DNA of 64,000 nt from RPQJ01 sp963726665 (GCA_963726665.1 CAVSDW010000009.1:62001-126000); one strand, 5' to 3'. Shown: positions 55,273 through 64,000, counted from the first letter of the stretch. Numbers and translations are program-made. Notes: generated from the sequence alone by a model not told the origin.

Positions 55273-55926
55273 ATGCCGCGACGCATCAACTCGCCGCGAG
55301 GGCCCGATCGTGATGCGGCCCTCCAACAGTACCGCCGACGCGCCGGCGTCTACGACCGCGAGCTGGCGTGGTTTGAACCCATTCGGCGCCTCGCAATCTC
55401 AAGGCTTGCGCTTCGCCCGGGTGACGTCGTGTTTGACGTGGGTTGCGGCACGGGCCTGAGCCTGTCGATGCTCAGGAAGGGCATTGGCCCCAAAGGCCGC
55501 ATCGTCGGCATCGAGCAGTCCCCCGAAATGGTTGCACAGGCTCGACGGCGCGTGGCGCGGTCGCGCTGGGCACGAGTGACGCTGCTGTGTTCGCCGGTGG
55601 AAACCTCCGACATCCGCGTCGATGCAGACGCTGCGCTGTTCCACTTCACGCACGACATTCTTCAGCGGCCAGACGCAATTGCCAATGTCATCAGCCACCT
55701 GAAGCCGGGCGCACGCGTGGTGGCGTCGGGCTTGAAGTGGGCGGCACCGTGGCCGATGCGGCCGGTCAACCTGTTCGTTCTGCCTGCCGCATTGCGCTCC
55801 GTAACCTCGCTCGTCGGCATGGACCGCCCGTGGCAGCTGCTGCAGGATCAACTCGGCCAGATGAACGTCGAGTCTCGACTGCTCGGTGGCGCGTATATCG
55901 CCAGCGGCGTTTACGCTCCGTCCTGA
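55273..55926 (+). CDS. class I SAM-dependent methyltransferase
   Basis: A 217-residue Rossmann methyltransferase. SAM motif I is VVFDVGCGTGLSLSML and motif II-type IVGIEQSPEMVAQAR; HFTHDILQRPDAIANV lies where the substrate-facing loop starts. ATG 55273 is preferred; an earlier TTG at 55264 would add three residues. The substrate is unknown, and UbiE/Coq5-like small-molecule methylation is the usual outcome for such sequences. It follows the SRPBCC-SDR gene by about 130 bases on the same strand and may share its promoter. Confidence 0.87.
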   Translation: MPRRINSPRGPDRDAALQQYRRRAGVYDRELAWFEPIRRLAISRLALRPGDVVFDVGCGTGLSLSMLRKGIGPKGRIVGIEQSPEMVAQARRRVARSRWARVTLLCSPVETSDIRVDADAALFHFTHDILQRPDAIANVISHLKPGARVVASGLKWAAPWPMRPVNLFVLPAALRSVTSLVGMDRPWQLLQDQLGQMNVESRLLGGAYIASGVYAPS

Positions 55927-56288
55927 CCGCGGCGTACCTGGCCCCGGGGCCTGCGGGCCCGGCACGGGACACTCCGGCGCTGTGAAGTCACCGGCTGTGC
56001 CTGCCGCATCGAGACGACTCCAACGGTCTTTCGGCGGTGACTTGATCAGTCTGCTGCAGTGCTCCCACAGCCGACTTCGTTGAACCCGCATTGTCGCCAG
56101 GTTCATTCAAGTACAGAGTCCTCTCACGGGCCACCACGCGAAGGCTAAGAGGAGCAGCATGGACAGGCTCGCGACTCTGGCCTGGCCAGCCTGCTCGGGA
56201 TCTGGTCAGGCACAACCGCCGGCGCCGCACCGCCGACCATCGGTGCACCGGGTTACACAATCGCAATGGTCGCTGCAGGAGATTCGAC
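55927..56288. other. 362-base region without a recognised gene
   Basis: Only short open frames with no family signal were found on either strand. No terminator hairpin with a T-run and no clear promoter was seen. The AAGAGGAGCAGC at 56146-56157 resembles a ribosome site but the ATG after it opens a frame without recognisable protein. Confidence 0.5.
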
Positions 56289-56939
56289 ATGAAGATCCGA
56301 GAAGTCAGCCTGACCCTCACACTGGTCGTGATTTGCGCATTGAACGCCGGGTGCGTGACTGGTCAGCGCGTAATCGCTCTGAACGTGCCGGCCTCGCCCA
56401 TCGCCCAAGCGGACAAAGGCGCAATTTCGATCGCCAAGGTGACCGACGAGCGTCATTTTGAGAACCAGCCGGCGCAGGCCTCGACACCGTCCATCGACGG
56501 CGACGTCAAGACCGCATCGCGAGCGACGCTCAATAAGATGATCGGGCGCCAGCGCAACGGCTTCGGCAAGGCGATGGGCGACGTGGCACTCGCGCCGCCT
56601 GCAACCGTCGAAACACAGGTCCAGGCCCTGGTCACGGAGGGACTGAAACGCCGCGGCTACACGGTCGTCGTGGGCTCGAGTGGGGATTCGGCGGACGTGA
56701 CGATCGAGGAGTTCTGGGCATGGTTCAGGCCCGGGTTCGCCGAGATCGCGTTTGAAGCGCAGATTCGAACGCTCGTTTCCATCACCGTCTCCGGACAGAA
56801 GCGTGCGCTCGATGTAAGCGGTCATGGCCGCGAAGAAGGCCAGGTGGCCAGCGACGAGCACTGGCAGCGCGCCTATGAGCTGGCCTACGAGGATTATCTG
56901 AAGAACCTGGATTCGAGCCTCGCCGGTGCCGGGTTATAG
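56289..56939 (+). CDS. lipoprotein, unrecognised (YajG-like style)
   Basis: A 216-residue lipoprotein with a type II signal peptide, lipobox LNAGC (C at residue 21), then a mature part that is alpha/beta with no transmembrane segment. Segments such as GAISIAKVTDERHFENQP and VTEGLKRRGYTVV (where a C-terminal Anticodon-like or YajG-like fold would place beta-alpha pairs) recall the YajG/LptE-like lipoproteins, but the match is weak. A cell-envelope role is inferred only from the lipobox. The ATG at 56289 follows GCAGGAGATTCGAC. Standing alone. Confidence 0.78.
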   Translation: MKIREVSLTLTLVVICALNAGCVTGQRVIALNVPASPIAQADKGAISIAKVTDERHFENQPAQASTPSIDGDVKTASRATLNKMIGRQRNGFGKAMGDVALAPPATVETQVQALVTEGLKRRGYTVVVGSSGDSADVTIEEFWAWFRPGFAEIAFEAQIRTLVSITVSGQKRALDVSGHGREEGQVASDEHWQRAYELAYEDYLKNLDSSLAGAGL

Positions 56940-57065
56940 ACTCGGTGACGTGGGCACATTAATTGACCCTTAGCTCTCGCCCGACACCATCCAGGAGCGA
57001 TTTCGATTGATATGGCTACTGACCGTCGGCGCAGGTCGCTTGCGTCGGCTGAAATGTGGTCGCGC

Positions 57066-58484
57066 CTATAAGTCTTCCTCGATCAGCGCCTTGATTCGTC
57101 CAGACTTCACGGCGGCCTTGAGCGCGGCATGGTCGCGCTCCGTCTGGTCCGCGTAGGCCAGTGCAAACCTGCCGACGGCTTGGTCGAATGCATCCGTCTT
57201 GCCCAGATAACCACTGATTGTCGCAGCATCTCCTGACTTGGCGTGGGCGCGCGCGAGGGTCCAGCCGCAGAATTCCGCGTAACGTTTCAGCAGTTTGGGT
57301 GCCGCGCCTTCGACCGCGAAGGACATCTTCATGTCCCGCAACTGGCGCCCAAAGAAATGGAAACCGCGCGGTCCTTGCGTCCAGCCCAGGAAGATGTCGC
57401 TCGAGGACTGCATCAGTCGCTGTCCCACGACGATCCGTTGCCCTTGATTCCGGTAGACGCTCGCGCCCGCATACGGCGCGAGTACCGAGGGGCAGGCCTC
57501 CTTGAACTGCAGGAGGAGCGCATGATTTTCCGCCGAGAAGAACAGACCGACGTAACAGCGCGTCCCTAGGCTGCCGATGCCAACGACTTTGACGGCCAGG
57601 TCCTGCAGGTCGTAGCGGTCGAACAGGACGCGGCGGTCGTCGGGAAGCGACAGGCGATAGTCGTCCAGCACCTGGCGAACTTGCGCCATGCCGGCCCTCT
57701 CCTCCACATGGAAGAGCACGGGAGGCTGGTCAGTCAAGCGGCGACGTCCACCCACATCCCGAGTGATTTTCGGGAGAAGGTATTCGCCGACACGCTGGCG
57801 CGCCTTGGCGTAGTAACGCTCCTGTCGCTCTCTCGCCTCGGCGTCCGGCGCCATCGCCAAAAGAGTCTGCTCGTCCAGACGGTCGTACCAGACCTCGAGC
57901 GGACTCATCTTCGAAAAGGCGCGCAGGTGTTCCCGGTAGGCGCGTGCGCACCGGGCGGCAGCCTCACGGGCCCGCGCGTCGGAGTGACCGATGTCGCGGG
58001 CGGCCACGGCAAAGCTGGCGGCCAGGCGCTTGACGTCCCACTCCCAGGGCGCGGGCAAGGTTTCGTCGAAGTCGTTGATGTCGAAGACCAGGTTGCGCTC
58101 GGCGGTGGCAAACAGGCCGAAGTTCATGAGATGGCAGTCGCCGCAGGCTTGCACCCGAAGCTTGGTACTCGACGTGGTCGCGAGATCGCCTGCCATCACC
58201 CCCGCGGAGCCACGCAGGAACGTGAACGGACTGCGCAGCATGCGCCCGTGGCGGATGGGAATCAGGCTGGGGAGGCGACCCCGACTGGACAGTTCCAGCA
58301 GCGTGATGGGATCACGCCCCTTGGCAGGTGCCTTCCAGGCCGCGTGGCTCTCATGCGGCACCCTCTCGCGCAATGCCTTGCCCGCGAGCAGGCGCTGCTC
58401 GCGAGGGAGAAACGCGCGGACCTGCGCCCTGGAGGATTCGCCCGTGGACGCCGCCGGCTTGGCAGTCTTCTTCGTCTTCGTCAT
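57066..58484 (-). CDS. DUF2252 family protein
   Basis: A 472-residue soluble protein of the DUF2252 family, which has a kinase-like fold. The conserved motifs are GDCHLMNFG (about 114-122) and NDFDETLPAPWEWDVKRLAAS (near 138-158), with KVVGIGSLGTRCYVGLF later. The N-terminal 20 residues are Lys/Ser/Thr-rich and disordered (MTKTKKTAKPAASTG). Reaction unknown. It is followed at 58563 on the same strand by a membrane protein gene upstream of it, with 78 bases between. Confidence 0.9.
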   Translation of the reverse strand: MTKTKKTAKPAASTGESSRAQVRAFLPREQRLLAGKALRERVPHESHAAWKAPAKGRDPITLLELSSRGRLPSLIPIRHGRMLRSPFTFLRGSAGVMAGDLATTSSTKLRVQACGDCHLMNFGLFATAERNLVFDINDFDETLPAPWEWDVKRLAASFAVAARDIGHSDARAREAAARCARAYREHLRAFSKMSPLEVWYDRLDEQTLLAMAPDAEARERQERYYAKARQRVGEYLLPKITRDVGGRRRLTDQPPVLFHVEERAGMAQVRQVLDDYRLSLPDDRRVLFDRYDLQDLAVKVVGIGSLGTRCYVGLFFSAENHALLLQFKEACPSVLAPYAGASVYRNQGQRIVVGQRLMQSSSDIFLGWTQGPRGFHFFGRQLRDMKMSFAVEGAAPKLLKRYAEFCGWTLARAHAKSGDAATISGYLGKTDAFDQAVGRFALAYADQTERDHAALKAAVKSGRIKALIEEDL

Positions 58485-58562
58485 GGGATTACAACCTGGC
58501 TTTCTGCCTGTCGCGTCCCGGTGCCGCCGATGACCTTAACGGTCTGGCCGAAGGCCGCCCGG

Positions 58563-59024
58563 TCAGGTGCGCACGGCGTCCGGGATCTTGCGATTCGGAT
58601 GCCATCGCCACATCACGGCGCTGATGACGAATAGCAGCGGGACATCGCCCCACATGTGCGCGTGCTCGTTCGGATAGGTGAAAGCCTGAATCGCCATCAG
58701 GGATCCGTGCATCAGGTTGGCGAGAATGCCCCAGTCGAACAGCGACGCCGCGGCCTTGGGATCTTTCGCGCCGCGAACCAGCAGGATCGCCCACGCCACG
58801 TAAAGCGAAAACATCATGAACAGGTAGGGGTGCGCACCGTGCAGTGGCGAGGGGGGATGTGCCGGGCCCAGCAGAGGAAATCCCTGCGGCAGCTCGCCCC
58901 AGAAGAATCCGGGCGCATAGGCGAGCGCCACGATCGGTCCGGCAAGGATGATTCCCCACCCCATCAGCCTCATTACCAGCGCGGAGGTCCGCAGGTGCTG
59001 GTCGATTCCTTGCATCGTGTCCAC
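58563..59024 (-). CDS. DUF6632 family membrane protein
   Basis: A 153-residue protein with four membrane helices: MRLMGWGIILAGPIVALAY, the PYLFMMFSLYVAWAILLVRG segment, a helix after SLFDWGILANLMHGSLM and DVPLLFVISAVMWRW. The FSLYVAWAILL-x-ARNP-like helix II followed by FDWGILANLMHGSLMAIQA matches the DUF6632 pattern. Function unknown. It ends 78 bases before the DUF2252 gene and starts 10 bases downstream of the DUF3604 stop, so it is probably co-transcribed with both. Confidence 0.8.
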   Translation of the reverse strand: MDTMQGIDQHLRTSALVMRLMGWGIILAGPIVALAYAPGFFWGELPQGFPLLGPAHPPSPLHGAHPYLFMMFSLYVAWAILLVRGAKDPKAAASLFDWGILANLMHGSLMAIQAFTYPNEHAHMWGDVPLLFVISAVMWRWHPNRKIPDAVRT

Positions 59025-59033
59025 GTGTTGAAC

Positions 59034-60968
59034 CTATGGCGTGTACCAGATGGGTGAAGTGTATGCGCGATCGGTGACAACCATCGGAACGTTGTCGGCC
59101 ATCTTGATCCCGAAACGCTTCTGGTCGTAGGCGGTCCAGCGCGGCGACGGGATCTGGATCACGCGCACGTAGTAGAACGCCCGCTGCGTCGCGTCGAACG
59201 TCGGGTCCTTCCAGTAGGCCGACAGTTCCGCGGCGCCGATAGTGTTGGTGTAGGTGGCATTCGCCACGTCCACGGTGCTGCCGACCGAGGTCTTGCACCG
59301 GCCATCCGGGCCGATCTTGCGCCCTCCAGAAACGGCAACGTCGAAGATGCGTTCCTGGCTCTTGCCGTCCGTGCCGAGCCAGCCCTTGATGACTTGGATG
59401 CGATCGAGGTTGGGACCGTCGGGATCGCGTAAAGCGTAGACCAGGAAGACCGGCCGCTGGCCGGCTGCCGGCTTGCTGAGGTTGCCGCCCATCGGCACGC
59501 CATGGGCATAGCCGTTCGCCGCGAAGTCGGGGCGATTGAGGTCCGCTGGCGCAAAGTCCCAGCCGGCGAACACGCGCACGACCGGTCGATCGCCCGTCGT
59601 CGCGTAGACTTCCCTGCGCTTCAGCGCGTCCCAGATCGCCTCGCGGGTGTTTTCGCGCGCCCACACGCCCCCCAGGCCCGACGCGGATTCGTTCCACACC
59701 GAAACCACAGGCTTGCCGTCTGCCCCCGTCGCAAGCGGAGTCTTCCAGCGCTCCGGCGACGGCAAGCCGTTGGCGAACTCACCGAAGAAGTTGTCTTCCC
59801 GCGTCGTGACCACGCCTACGTGGGCATCGTTACCGCCAATCATGCCGGTCTGGTAGGGATTGGCGCCGAGCCTGGCCTCGAGCTCCAGTCCCAACTTCAG
59901 CGCCGAGCGCGCGTAGTTGGCATGAAGCACGCTGTCCTGGGCCCGCGCCATCTTTCCAAAGTCGACGTCCCATCGCTCGAAGTCGGCGAACTCGTCGTTC
60001 GGCGAAAGATACGGGGTTGTCTCGCCGTCACCCTTGATCTGCGTCGCCTCGAGGAGCGGCTCGTGGCTGGCCCGCGCCTCGGCGTAGGCCCGGTCCATGG
60101 GCTTGCCGTCGAAAGTCTCGGCCGAGTACATCATGCCGTTGCTCAGGTTGCCGTTGTGCGGGATGGCGAGCACCTGGCCCCCCGTCTTCGTCGTGTATGC
60201 GTCCATGTACTTCCACAGTTCCGCCGGGTCCGAGCTGTCGAAGGCGGAGAAGGGAAGGACCTGGTTAACGCGGTCCGCACCGTCGCGGAAGATGACGGTG
60301 CGATGCAGGTTGTTGGCGCCGGGGGCCGACGTCCACTCGAAGCCTTGCAGCGTGGTGAAGACGCCCGGCCGGTTCCACTGCTCGGCGGCTTTCGTGGCCT
60401 GCGCCCAGGCCGCGCCCGCAAGCTTGTCGCTCTTGAAGACGGGGGTGCCGGTCTGCATCGATACAACCGCCTCGATCGCGGCCTTGACGCCCTCTTCCGG
60501 GCTCGTCTGCGACATCTCGTACCAGCGCTTGCCCTGCGGGTTTTCGAGCAGCTCGGGGCTGCCGGCGCGAATCTGGTCGGCGATGCCGAGGTACTCGGCG
60601 TGGTCGGTGATGGAAACCCAGTCCAGCGGCCGGTCCTGCTTGTAGCGCTGGCCATTGTCGAGAACGACCTCACCGCCGCTGGAGACCTTGAACAGGTCGT
60701 CGGGGGTCAGCGTGATCCCGAACATTCCCGCGTCGAACGAGTAGCCGGTATGCACGTGAGCCACGCCCCAGTAGACGCGCCTGGGGAAATGCTGGTCCGG
60801 ATAGGGAGAATAATCGGGCTTCGTCGGCTGTATGGCCGTCTTCGCATGCGAGGCGGGAGGCGGGCTGTCCGCTGCGGCGCGGTCGCCGAAGCCCGCGAAT
60901 GCCAGCACGAGTGCGGCGGAGGCAACACCGGCTGCAACCACGTCCGGCAATCTGATCTGTCGTTTCAC
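59034..60968 (-). CDS. DUF3604 domain protein, exported
   Basis: A 644-residue protein: signal peptide (KRQIRLPDVVAAGVASAALVLAFAGFG), then the DUF3604 domain beginning RRVYWGVAHVHTGYSFDAGMFG with the PHP-like metal motifs HVHTGYS, DHAEYLG, IPHNGNLS and GGNDAHVG. PHP-type fold suggests a metal-dependent phosphoesterase or hydrolase in the periplasm, but no substrate is known. The start is GTG 60968 with a GGGGGG tract before it; the ATG of a longer frame at 61070 would place a poor leader before the signal. It is divergent from the AraC-type regulator. Confidence 0.92.
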   Translation of the reverse strand: MKRQIRLPDVVAAGVASAALVLAFAGFGDRAAADSPPPASHAKTAIQPTKPDYSPYPDQHFPRRVYWGVAHVHTGYSFDAGMFGITLTPDDLFKVSSGGEVVLDNGQRYKQDRPLDWVSITDHAEYLGIADQIRAGSPELLENPQGKRWYEMSQTSPEEGVKAAIEAVVSMQTGTPVFKSDKLAGAAWAQATKAAEQWNRPGVFTTLQGFEWTSAPGANNLHRTVIFRDGADRVNQVLPFSAFDSSDPAELWKYMDAYTTKTGGQVLAIPHNGNLSNGMMYSAETFDGKPMDRAYAEARASHEPLLEATQIKGDGETTPYLSPNDEFADFERWDVDFGKMARAQDSVLHANYARSALKLGLELEARLGANPYQTGMIGGNDAHVGVVTTREDNFFGEFANGLPSPERWKTPLATGADGKPVVSVWNESASGLGGVWARENTREAIWDALKRREVYATTGDRPVVRVFAGWDFAPADLNRPDFAANGYAHGVPMGGNLSKPAAGQRPVFLVYALRDPDGPNLDRIQVIKGWLGTDGKSQERIFDVAVSGGRKIGPDGRCKTSVGSTVDVANATYTNTIGAAELSAYWKDPTFDATQRAFYYVRVIQIPSPRWTAYDQKRFGIKMADNVPMVVTDRAYTSPIWYTP

Positions 60969-61057
60969 GGCACCCCCCTCGATCGTCTGGTCAATCCGGG
61001 TGCAAGGGTCGCAATAAAGCGGCCGAAGCGTTGTACGATCAACATCCGTTTTGGGCA

Positions 61058-62044
61058 ATGGCTGATCCAAATATGAATGTGGAAGATGCCAATTTCCTGG
61101 ACTACGAGATCACGGACGCCGACGCCTACTCGACGATGTTGCGTGGCGCGGATGTCGAGATTTCGCAGCTGGAGCCCGGGCCGCTGCGAGGGCACCACCT
61201 GCGAGTGGGTCTCCCTGGCGGGGAGATCTCGTGGATCGTCACCAACCTGCCGCTGCGCGGACGCGGACGCTTTCCGCCGACGGTATGGACGCTTTCGGTG
61301 GTGACGGGCGCCGCCAGTCGCTCGCTGCAGCACGGCGTCGAGGTGAGCGCCGGTACCCAGTTCCTGCATGGACCGGGAGCGGAGCATGACGGGATTTACG
61401 GACGGGACTTCTCCGTCGTGTGCCTTTGCGTGCGCGACGAGATCTTCCTGGACACCCTGACGAACGAGTTTCCCGAACTCGTGGCGTCGACGGACCGCCA
61501 ATGCCGGGTATCGGAGCCATCCGACGCGGCGCGCAAGGAGCTGATCGAGCGGTTCACGCAAGCGGCGGTCATTCTTCGAGCAGACATGGAGGTGCGCCGC
61601 AGTTTCGCCGCCAGGTCGGCCATGCAGGACGAGTTGCTGGGCGCATTTCTCGAGAACTTCGCGGGTGGCGTCGAGCAATCGCCGACGCCGACAGTCGCGA
61701 ATGCCGCGGTGCTGGTGAGCCGGGCCGAGGAACTGGCGAAAACCTCAGGGATCAATCCGCCGTGCGTCAGAGATTTGTGCCTCGGTTGTGGTGTGCCGCG
61801 GCGCACATTGAGTCACGCGTTCCACCAGGTGCTGGGGATGGGACCGGCGACCTATCTGCGTCGCTTGCGACTCAACCAGGTGCGACGAACCCTGCGACGG
61901 TCCCGCGCAGGCGACAGGCAAACGAGAGTGAAGGCCGTCGCGCTCGAACACGGCTTCTGGCACCCGGGCCGGTTCAGTTCGCAATATCGGGAGTTGTTCG
62001 GCGAGAGTCCGCTGGAGAGCGCGCGACGAACTGACGTACGCTGA
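61058..62044 (+). CDS. AraC-family transcriptional regulator
   Basis: A 328-residue regulator with an N-terminal ligand-binding-like region (1-200) and a C-terminal AraC double helix-turn-helix (about 225-325; RDLCLGCGVPRRTLSHAFHQV and VKAVALEHGFWHPGRFSSQYRELFGESP). ATG 61058 (or 61073) was chosen; a TTG at 61031 is less likely. It is divergent from the DUF3604 gene with about 90 bases between, so it probably controls that gene or itself; its ligand is unknown. Confidence 0.9.
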   Translation: MADPNMNVEDANFLDYEITDADAYSTMLRGADVEISQLEPGPLRGHHLRVGLPGGEISWIVTNLPLRGRGRFPPTVWTLSVVTGAASRSLQHGVEVSAGTQFLHGPGAEHDGIYGRDFSVVCLCVRDEIFLDTLTNEFPELVASTDRQCRVSEPSDAARKELIERFTQAAVILRADMEVRRSFAARSAMQDELLGAFLENFAGGVEQSPTPTVANAAVLVSRAEELAKTSGINPPCVRDLCLGCGVPRRTLSHAFHQVLGMGPATYLRRLRLNQVRRTLRRSRAGDRQTRVKAVALEHGFWHPGRFSSQYRELFGESPLESARRTDVR

Positions 62045-62396
62045 TTGGCGACGAACGTGACTTCCGCGCCGCGGGACGCGATCTGTTCCGGGGCGGCCGC
62101 GACTGACCGGTGACCGACCCAATACTCCGATGGTCCGCGGATCAGCCATCGAACGCGCGTTACTTTTTGAGTGCCCCAACGCGGTCAACGACTTGGGCGC
62201 ATCGCCACCGAACGGTTTCCGAATCGTGGGCCCGCGCGGAATGACGGGAGCCCCACGGTCTGTCGAACTGGAATCCTGAGCCACCCTCCGATCTCCGTCT
62301 TCGAGCCCTAGCAGGCAATCCAACGAGCGAACCGGGACTTGCCGAAAAACGATAATTGATATATCGTTTATCAATATCTCCTGGAGGACCCCATCA
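62045..62396. other. 352-base region with operator and promoter of the DUF2975-XRE pair
   Basis: The first 300 bases contain no recognised gene. The end is A+T-rich: CGATAATTGATATATCG near 62350-62366 and the inverted repeat ATTGATA (62355-62361)-7-TATCAAT (62369-62375), with ribosome site GGAGG at 62383-62387 before the ATG at 62397. The nested repeats are the likely binding site of the XRE regulator encoded at 62917. Confidence 0.65.
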
Positions 62397-62915
62397 ATGA
62401 AACATGCGTCGGCGCTGCCTGTGGCATGGACCACGCTTCGCATCCTGATCGTCCTCAACTGGCTGTTCGGTGGTGCCATCCTCACGCTGCTGATCGCGAC
62501 GATCGTCGCCGAGCAATGGACGTTCACCGCGCTCGGCATTCCTCCGTCCTCCGAGATCCGCCCGATGATGACGGGATTTCGTGCGATTGCCGCGCTCGGC
62601 CTGGTCGCGATCCCGCTCAATCACGCCGTCCTCACGCGGCTGCTTGCGATCGTCGAGACGGTGCGCAAGGGCGATGCGTTCGTCACGGCGAACGCCTACC
62701 GTCTGCAAGCCATCGCCTGGGTGCTGCTCGCTCTCCAGCTCCTCAGCCTCATCATCGGCGCCATCGGCACGTCGATTTCGACCGCCGCCCACCCGCTTCA
62801 CCTCGATGCCGGCTTTTCCCCCAGCGGCTGGCTGGCCGTAATCCTGACCTTCGTCCTCGCGCGCGTTTTCGCCGAGGGCGCGCTGTTGCGGGAAGACCTC
62901 GAAGGGACGGTGTGA
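62397..62915 (+). CDS. DUF2975 domain membrane protein
   Basis: A 172-residue protein with four membrane helices at about 15-35, 60-77, 103-125 and 140-165, matching the DUF2975 pattern (TVRKGDAFVTANAYRLQAIAW between helices 2 and 3). Function unknown; in this family it is almost always paired with a small XRE regulator, seen here 1 base downstream. The pair probably senses a membrane state or ligand. Confidence 0.9.
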   Translation: MKHASALPVAWTTLRILIVLNWLFGGAILTLLIATIVAEQWTFTALGIPPSSEIRPMMTGFRAIAALGLVAIPLNHAVLTRLLAIVETVRKGDAFVTANAYRLQAIAWVLLALQLLSLIIGAIGTSISTAAHPLHLDAGFSPSGWLAVILTFVLARVFAEGALLREDLEGTV

Positions 62916-62916
62916 C

Positions 62917-63132
62917 ATGGCGATCATCGTCAAGCTCGACGATCTTCTCCACGATCGGCGGATGACCCTGACAGAGCTCGCCGAGCGGATCGACATCACG
63001 CTGGCCAATCTTTCGATCCTCAAGACGGGAAAGGCGCGCGCGATCCGCTTTTCGACCCTCGAGGCCATCTGCAAAGTTCTGCAGTGCCAGCCCGGTGACT
63101 TGCTTCAATTCAAACGGGACTCCCGCCCTTGA
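62917..63132 (+). CDS. XRE/Cro-type small helix-turn-helix regulator (YozG-like)
   Basis: A 71-residue single-domain DNA-binding protein: MTLTELAERIDITLANLSILKTGKARAIRFSTLEAICKVLQCQPGDLLQF. Partner of the DUF2975 protein, with the ATG one base after its stop. Probably autoregulates through the inverted repeat at 62350-62375. YozG-type proteins of other bacteria are paired with DUF2975 in the same way. Confidence 0.92.
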   Translation: MAIIVKLDDLLHDRRMTLTELAERIDITLANLSILKTGKARAIRFSTLEAICKVLQCQPGDLLQFKRDSRP

Positions 63133-63180
63133 GAGGCGCCGGAGCCCATACGCGCGGCTTTCCAATTCAGGAGAATTGAC

Positions 63181-63621
63181 ATGGCTTCGACTGCTGCGCC
63201 TGTTTCACCTTCGGCCGCCGATACCGCAGACGAGGTATCGCAGATACGACTTCATGTCCTGCGCGCCACTTACCTATTGCTCGTGGTCGGGTTGGGCGCG
63301 ACGATCGTGCCTGTTCTTTTCAGTCATGAGCCGGTGGCGCGCGGCGTGATCCCGAGCCTGCTAGGCGCCGTGTGGCTGCTCGCGTTCGTCGGCCTGCGTT
63401 ATCCGCTGCAGATGCTTCCCTTGCTGATGTTCGAGTTCGTGTGGAAGACGATCTGGCTGATCGCTTTCGGGTTGCCGCAATGGTCCTCAGGACAGCTGCC
63501 GCCGACCTTCGCCGAAGACTTCAAGGCCATCGCCGCCGGCGTGATCCTGATGCCGATCGTGATCCCGTGGCGCTACGTCTATCGCCACTACGTCAAACAG
63601 CAGGCGAACCGCTGGCGGTGA
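63181..63621 (+). CDS. membrane protein, unrecognised
   Basis: A 146-residue protein with four hydrophobic helices at about 27-47, 55-74, 79-95 and 111-132, preceded by a Ser/Ala/Asp-rich cytosolic leader. AGGAGAATTGAC before the ATG at 63181 is a good ribosome site. Third gene of the DUF2975-XRE transcript by spacing (48 bases), so perhaps co-regulated. No family recognised. Confidence 0.78.
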   Translation: MASTAAPVSPSAADTADEVSQIRLHVLRATYLLLVVGLGATIVPVLFSHEPVARGVIPSLLGAVWLLAFVGLRYPLQMLPLLMFEFVWKTIWLIAFGLPQWSSGQLPPTFAEDFKAIAAGVILMPIVIPWRYVYRHYVKQQANRWR

Positions 63622-63716
63622 ATCGAGCGTTGGACTGCCGACCTGCTCCCCGATTGCAGTGCCAGCCAGCAGCGCTTTAGTCCAGTTCTAAGCGACTACG
63701 AATAATCGGGGTGACA

Positions 63717-64000
63717 TCACAACCGCCTGGCGCTTACGGACATCCAGTCGATCGCCGTCGGGATGGCTTCCCCAGGGGGCGCGTAGCTGGCGCCGTTGAG
63801 CCACTCGGTGAGCGCCGCTTGGAGACAGGCCGGCGCAGGGTCCGGTCGAATGTCGGCGACACGGCCGTCGCCCTGCACGATGAAGTTCGTGCGGTAGACC
63901 ACGCCGTCGCGAACTGCGCAGTCGCTCGGCAACTTCAGGTCGCCCGCCGAAACGAGCTGCAGCGGTGGTGGGGGAATGGCCGCAGGTGTCCCCTGCTCTT
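63717..64000 (-). CDS. C-terminal fragment of a secreted or TonB-like protein (runs off the window)
   Basis: A frame open from base 64000 to a stop at 63717-63719 (about 94 codons). The visible part is Pro-rich near the edge (AAIPPPPLQL), then a compact domain with VVYRTNFIVQGDGRVADIRPDPAP and ACLQAALTEWLNGASYAPP, reminiscent of TonB C-terminal or periplasmic proline-linker proteins. The start is outside the window. Confidence 0.5.
   Translation of the reverse strand, partial: EQGTPAAIPPPPLQLVSAGDLKLPSDCAVRDGVVYRTNFIVQGDGRVADIRPDPAPACLQAALTEWLNGASYAPPGEAIPTAIDWMSVSARRL

Overview
This is a GC-rich (roughly two-thirds G+C by eye) Gram-negative chromosomal segment. The evidence for a Gram-negative host is an ExbB-ExbD-TonB unit, lipoboxed secreted proteins and an aryl-polyene-type cluster. 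The overall gene style resembles Gammaproteobacteria of the Xanthomonadales/Steroidobacterales kind, but no rRNA or housekeeping marker is present to prove it. No tRNA, rRNA, CRISPR array, insertion sequence or phage gene was recognised.

Layout. (1) 1-8754: a lipid/aryl-polyene-type biosynthesis locus. A tightly coupled minus-strand operon runs acyltransferase, ACP, hot-dog dehydratase, GT2, hot-dog thioesterase, second dehydratase, FabG-like reductase, ketosynthase, AMP-ligase (cut by the window edge). A divergent plus-strand set runs phosphopantetheinyl transferase, membrane protein, B12-binding radical SAM enzyme. (2) 8803-14422: SulP transporter, a decayed membrane TolB/TPR gene, and an intact TIR-TolB-TPR protein. 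(3) 14466-24112: RNA methyltransferase, alcohol dehydrogenase, VOC protein, a coupled amine-oxidase/TauD-dioxygenase/DUF1993 set, a GGDEF-EAL protein and a PBP7-like peptidase. (4) 24261-27040: arsenic operon arsR-arsC-acr3-arsM with an operator. (5) 27250-31015: SGNH hydrolase facing a carbamoyltransferase/DUF5989/SxtJ set. (6) 31314-35047: two secreted proteins and the AmmeMemoRadiSam triad. (7) 35062-37559: YkvA-like protein, ExbD, ExbB, TonB. (8) 37801-42610: a GTGA-coupled glycerol-phosphate dehydrogenase, alkyl-DHAP-synthase-like oxidase and FGGY kinase. (9) 42713-48145: ferritin-like protein, P1 peptidase, TlpA-like redoxin, a three-repeat RidA-like protein and a secreted beta-helix protein. 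(10) 48146-56939: PD40/TPR lipoprotein with a CxxCH, a second TIR-TolB-TPR protein, lipid kinase, SRPBCC-SDR fusion, methyltransferase and a lipoprotein. (11) 57066-64000: DUF2252, DUF6632, DUF3604, AraC regulator, DUF2975-XRE pair, a membrane protein and a truncated C-terminal gene.

Caution on quality: at least eight loci contain reading-frame breaks that single-base changes would mend, often at short homopolymers. The decayed genes at 10716-12572 and 46646-47936 contain several each. Uncorrected indels in an assembly explain this at least as well as true gene decay, so frameshifted entries are described from the reconstructed protein.
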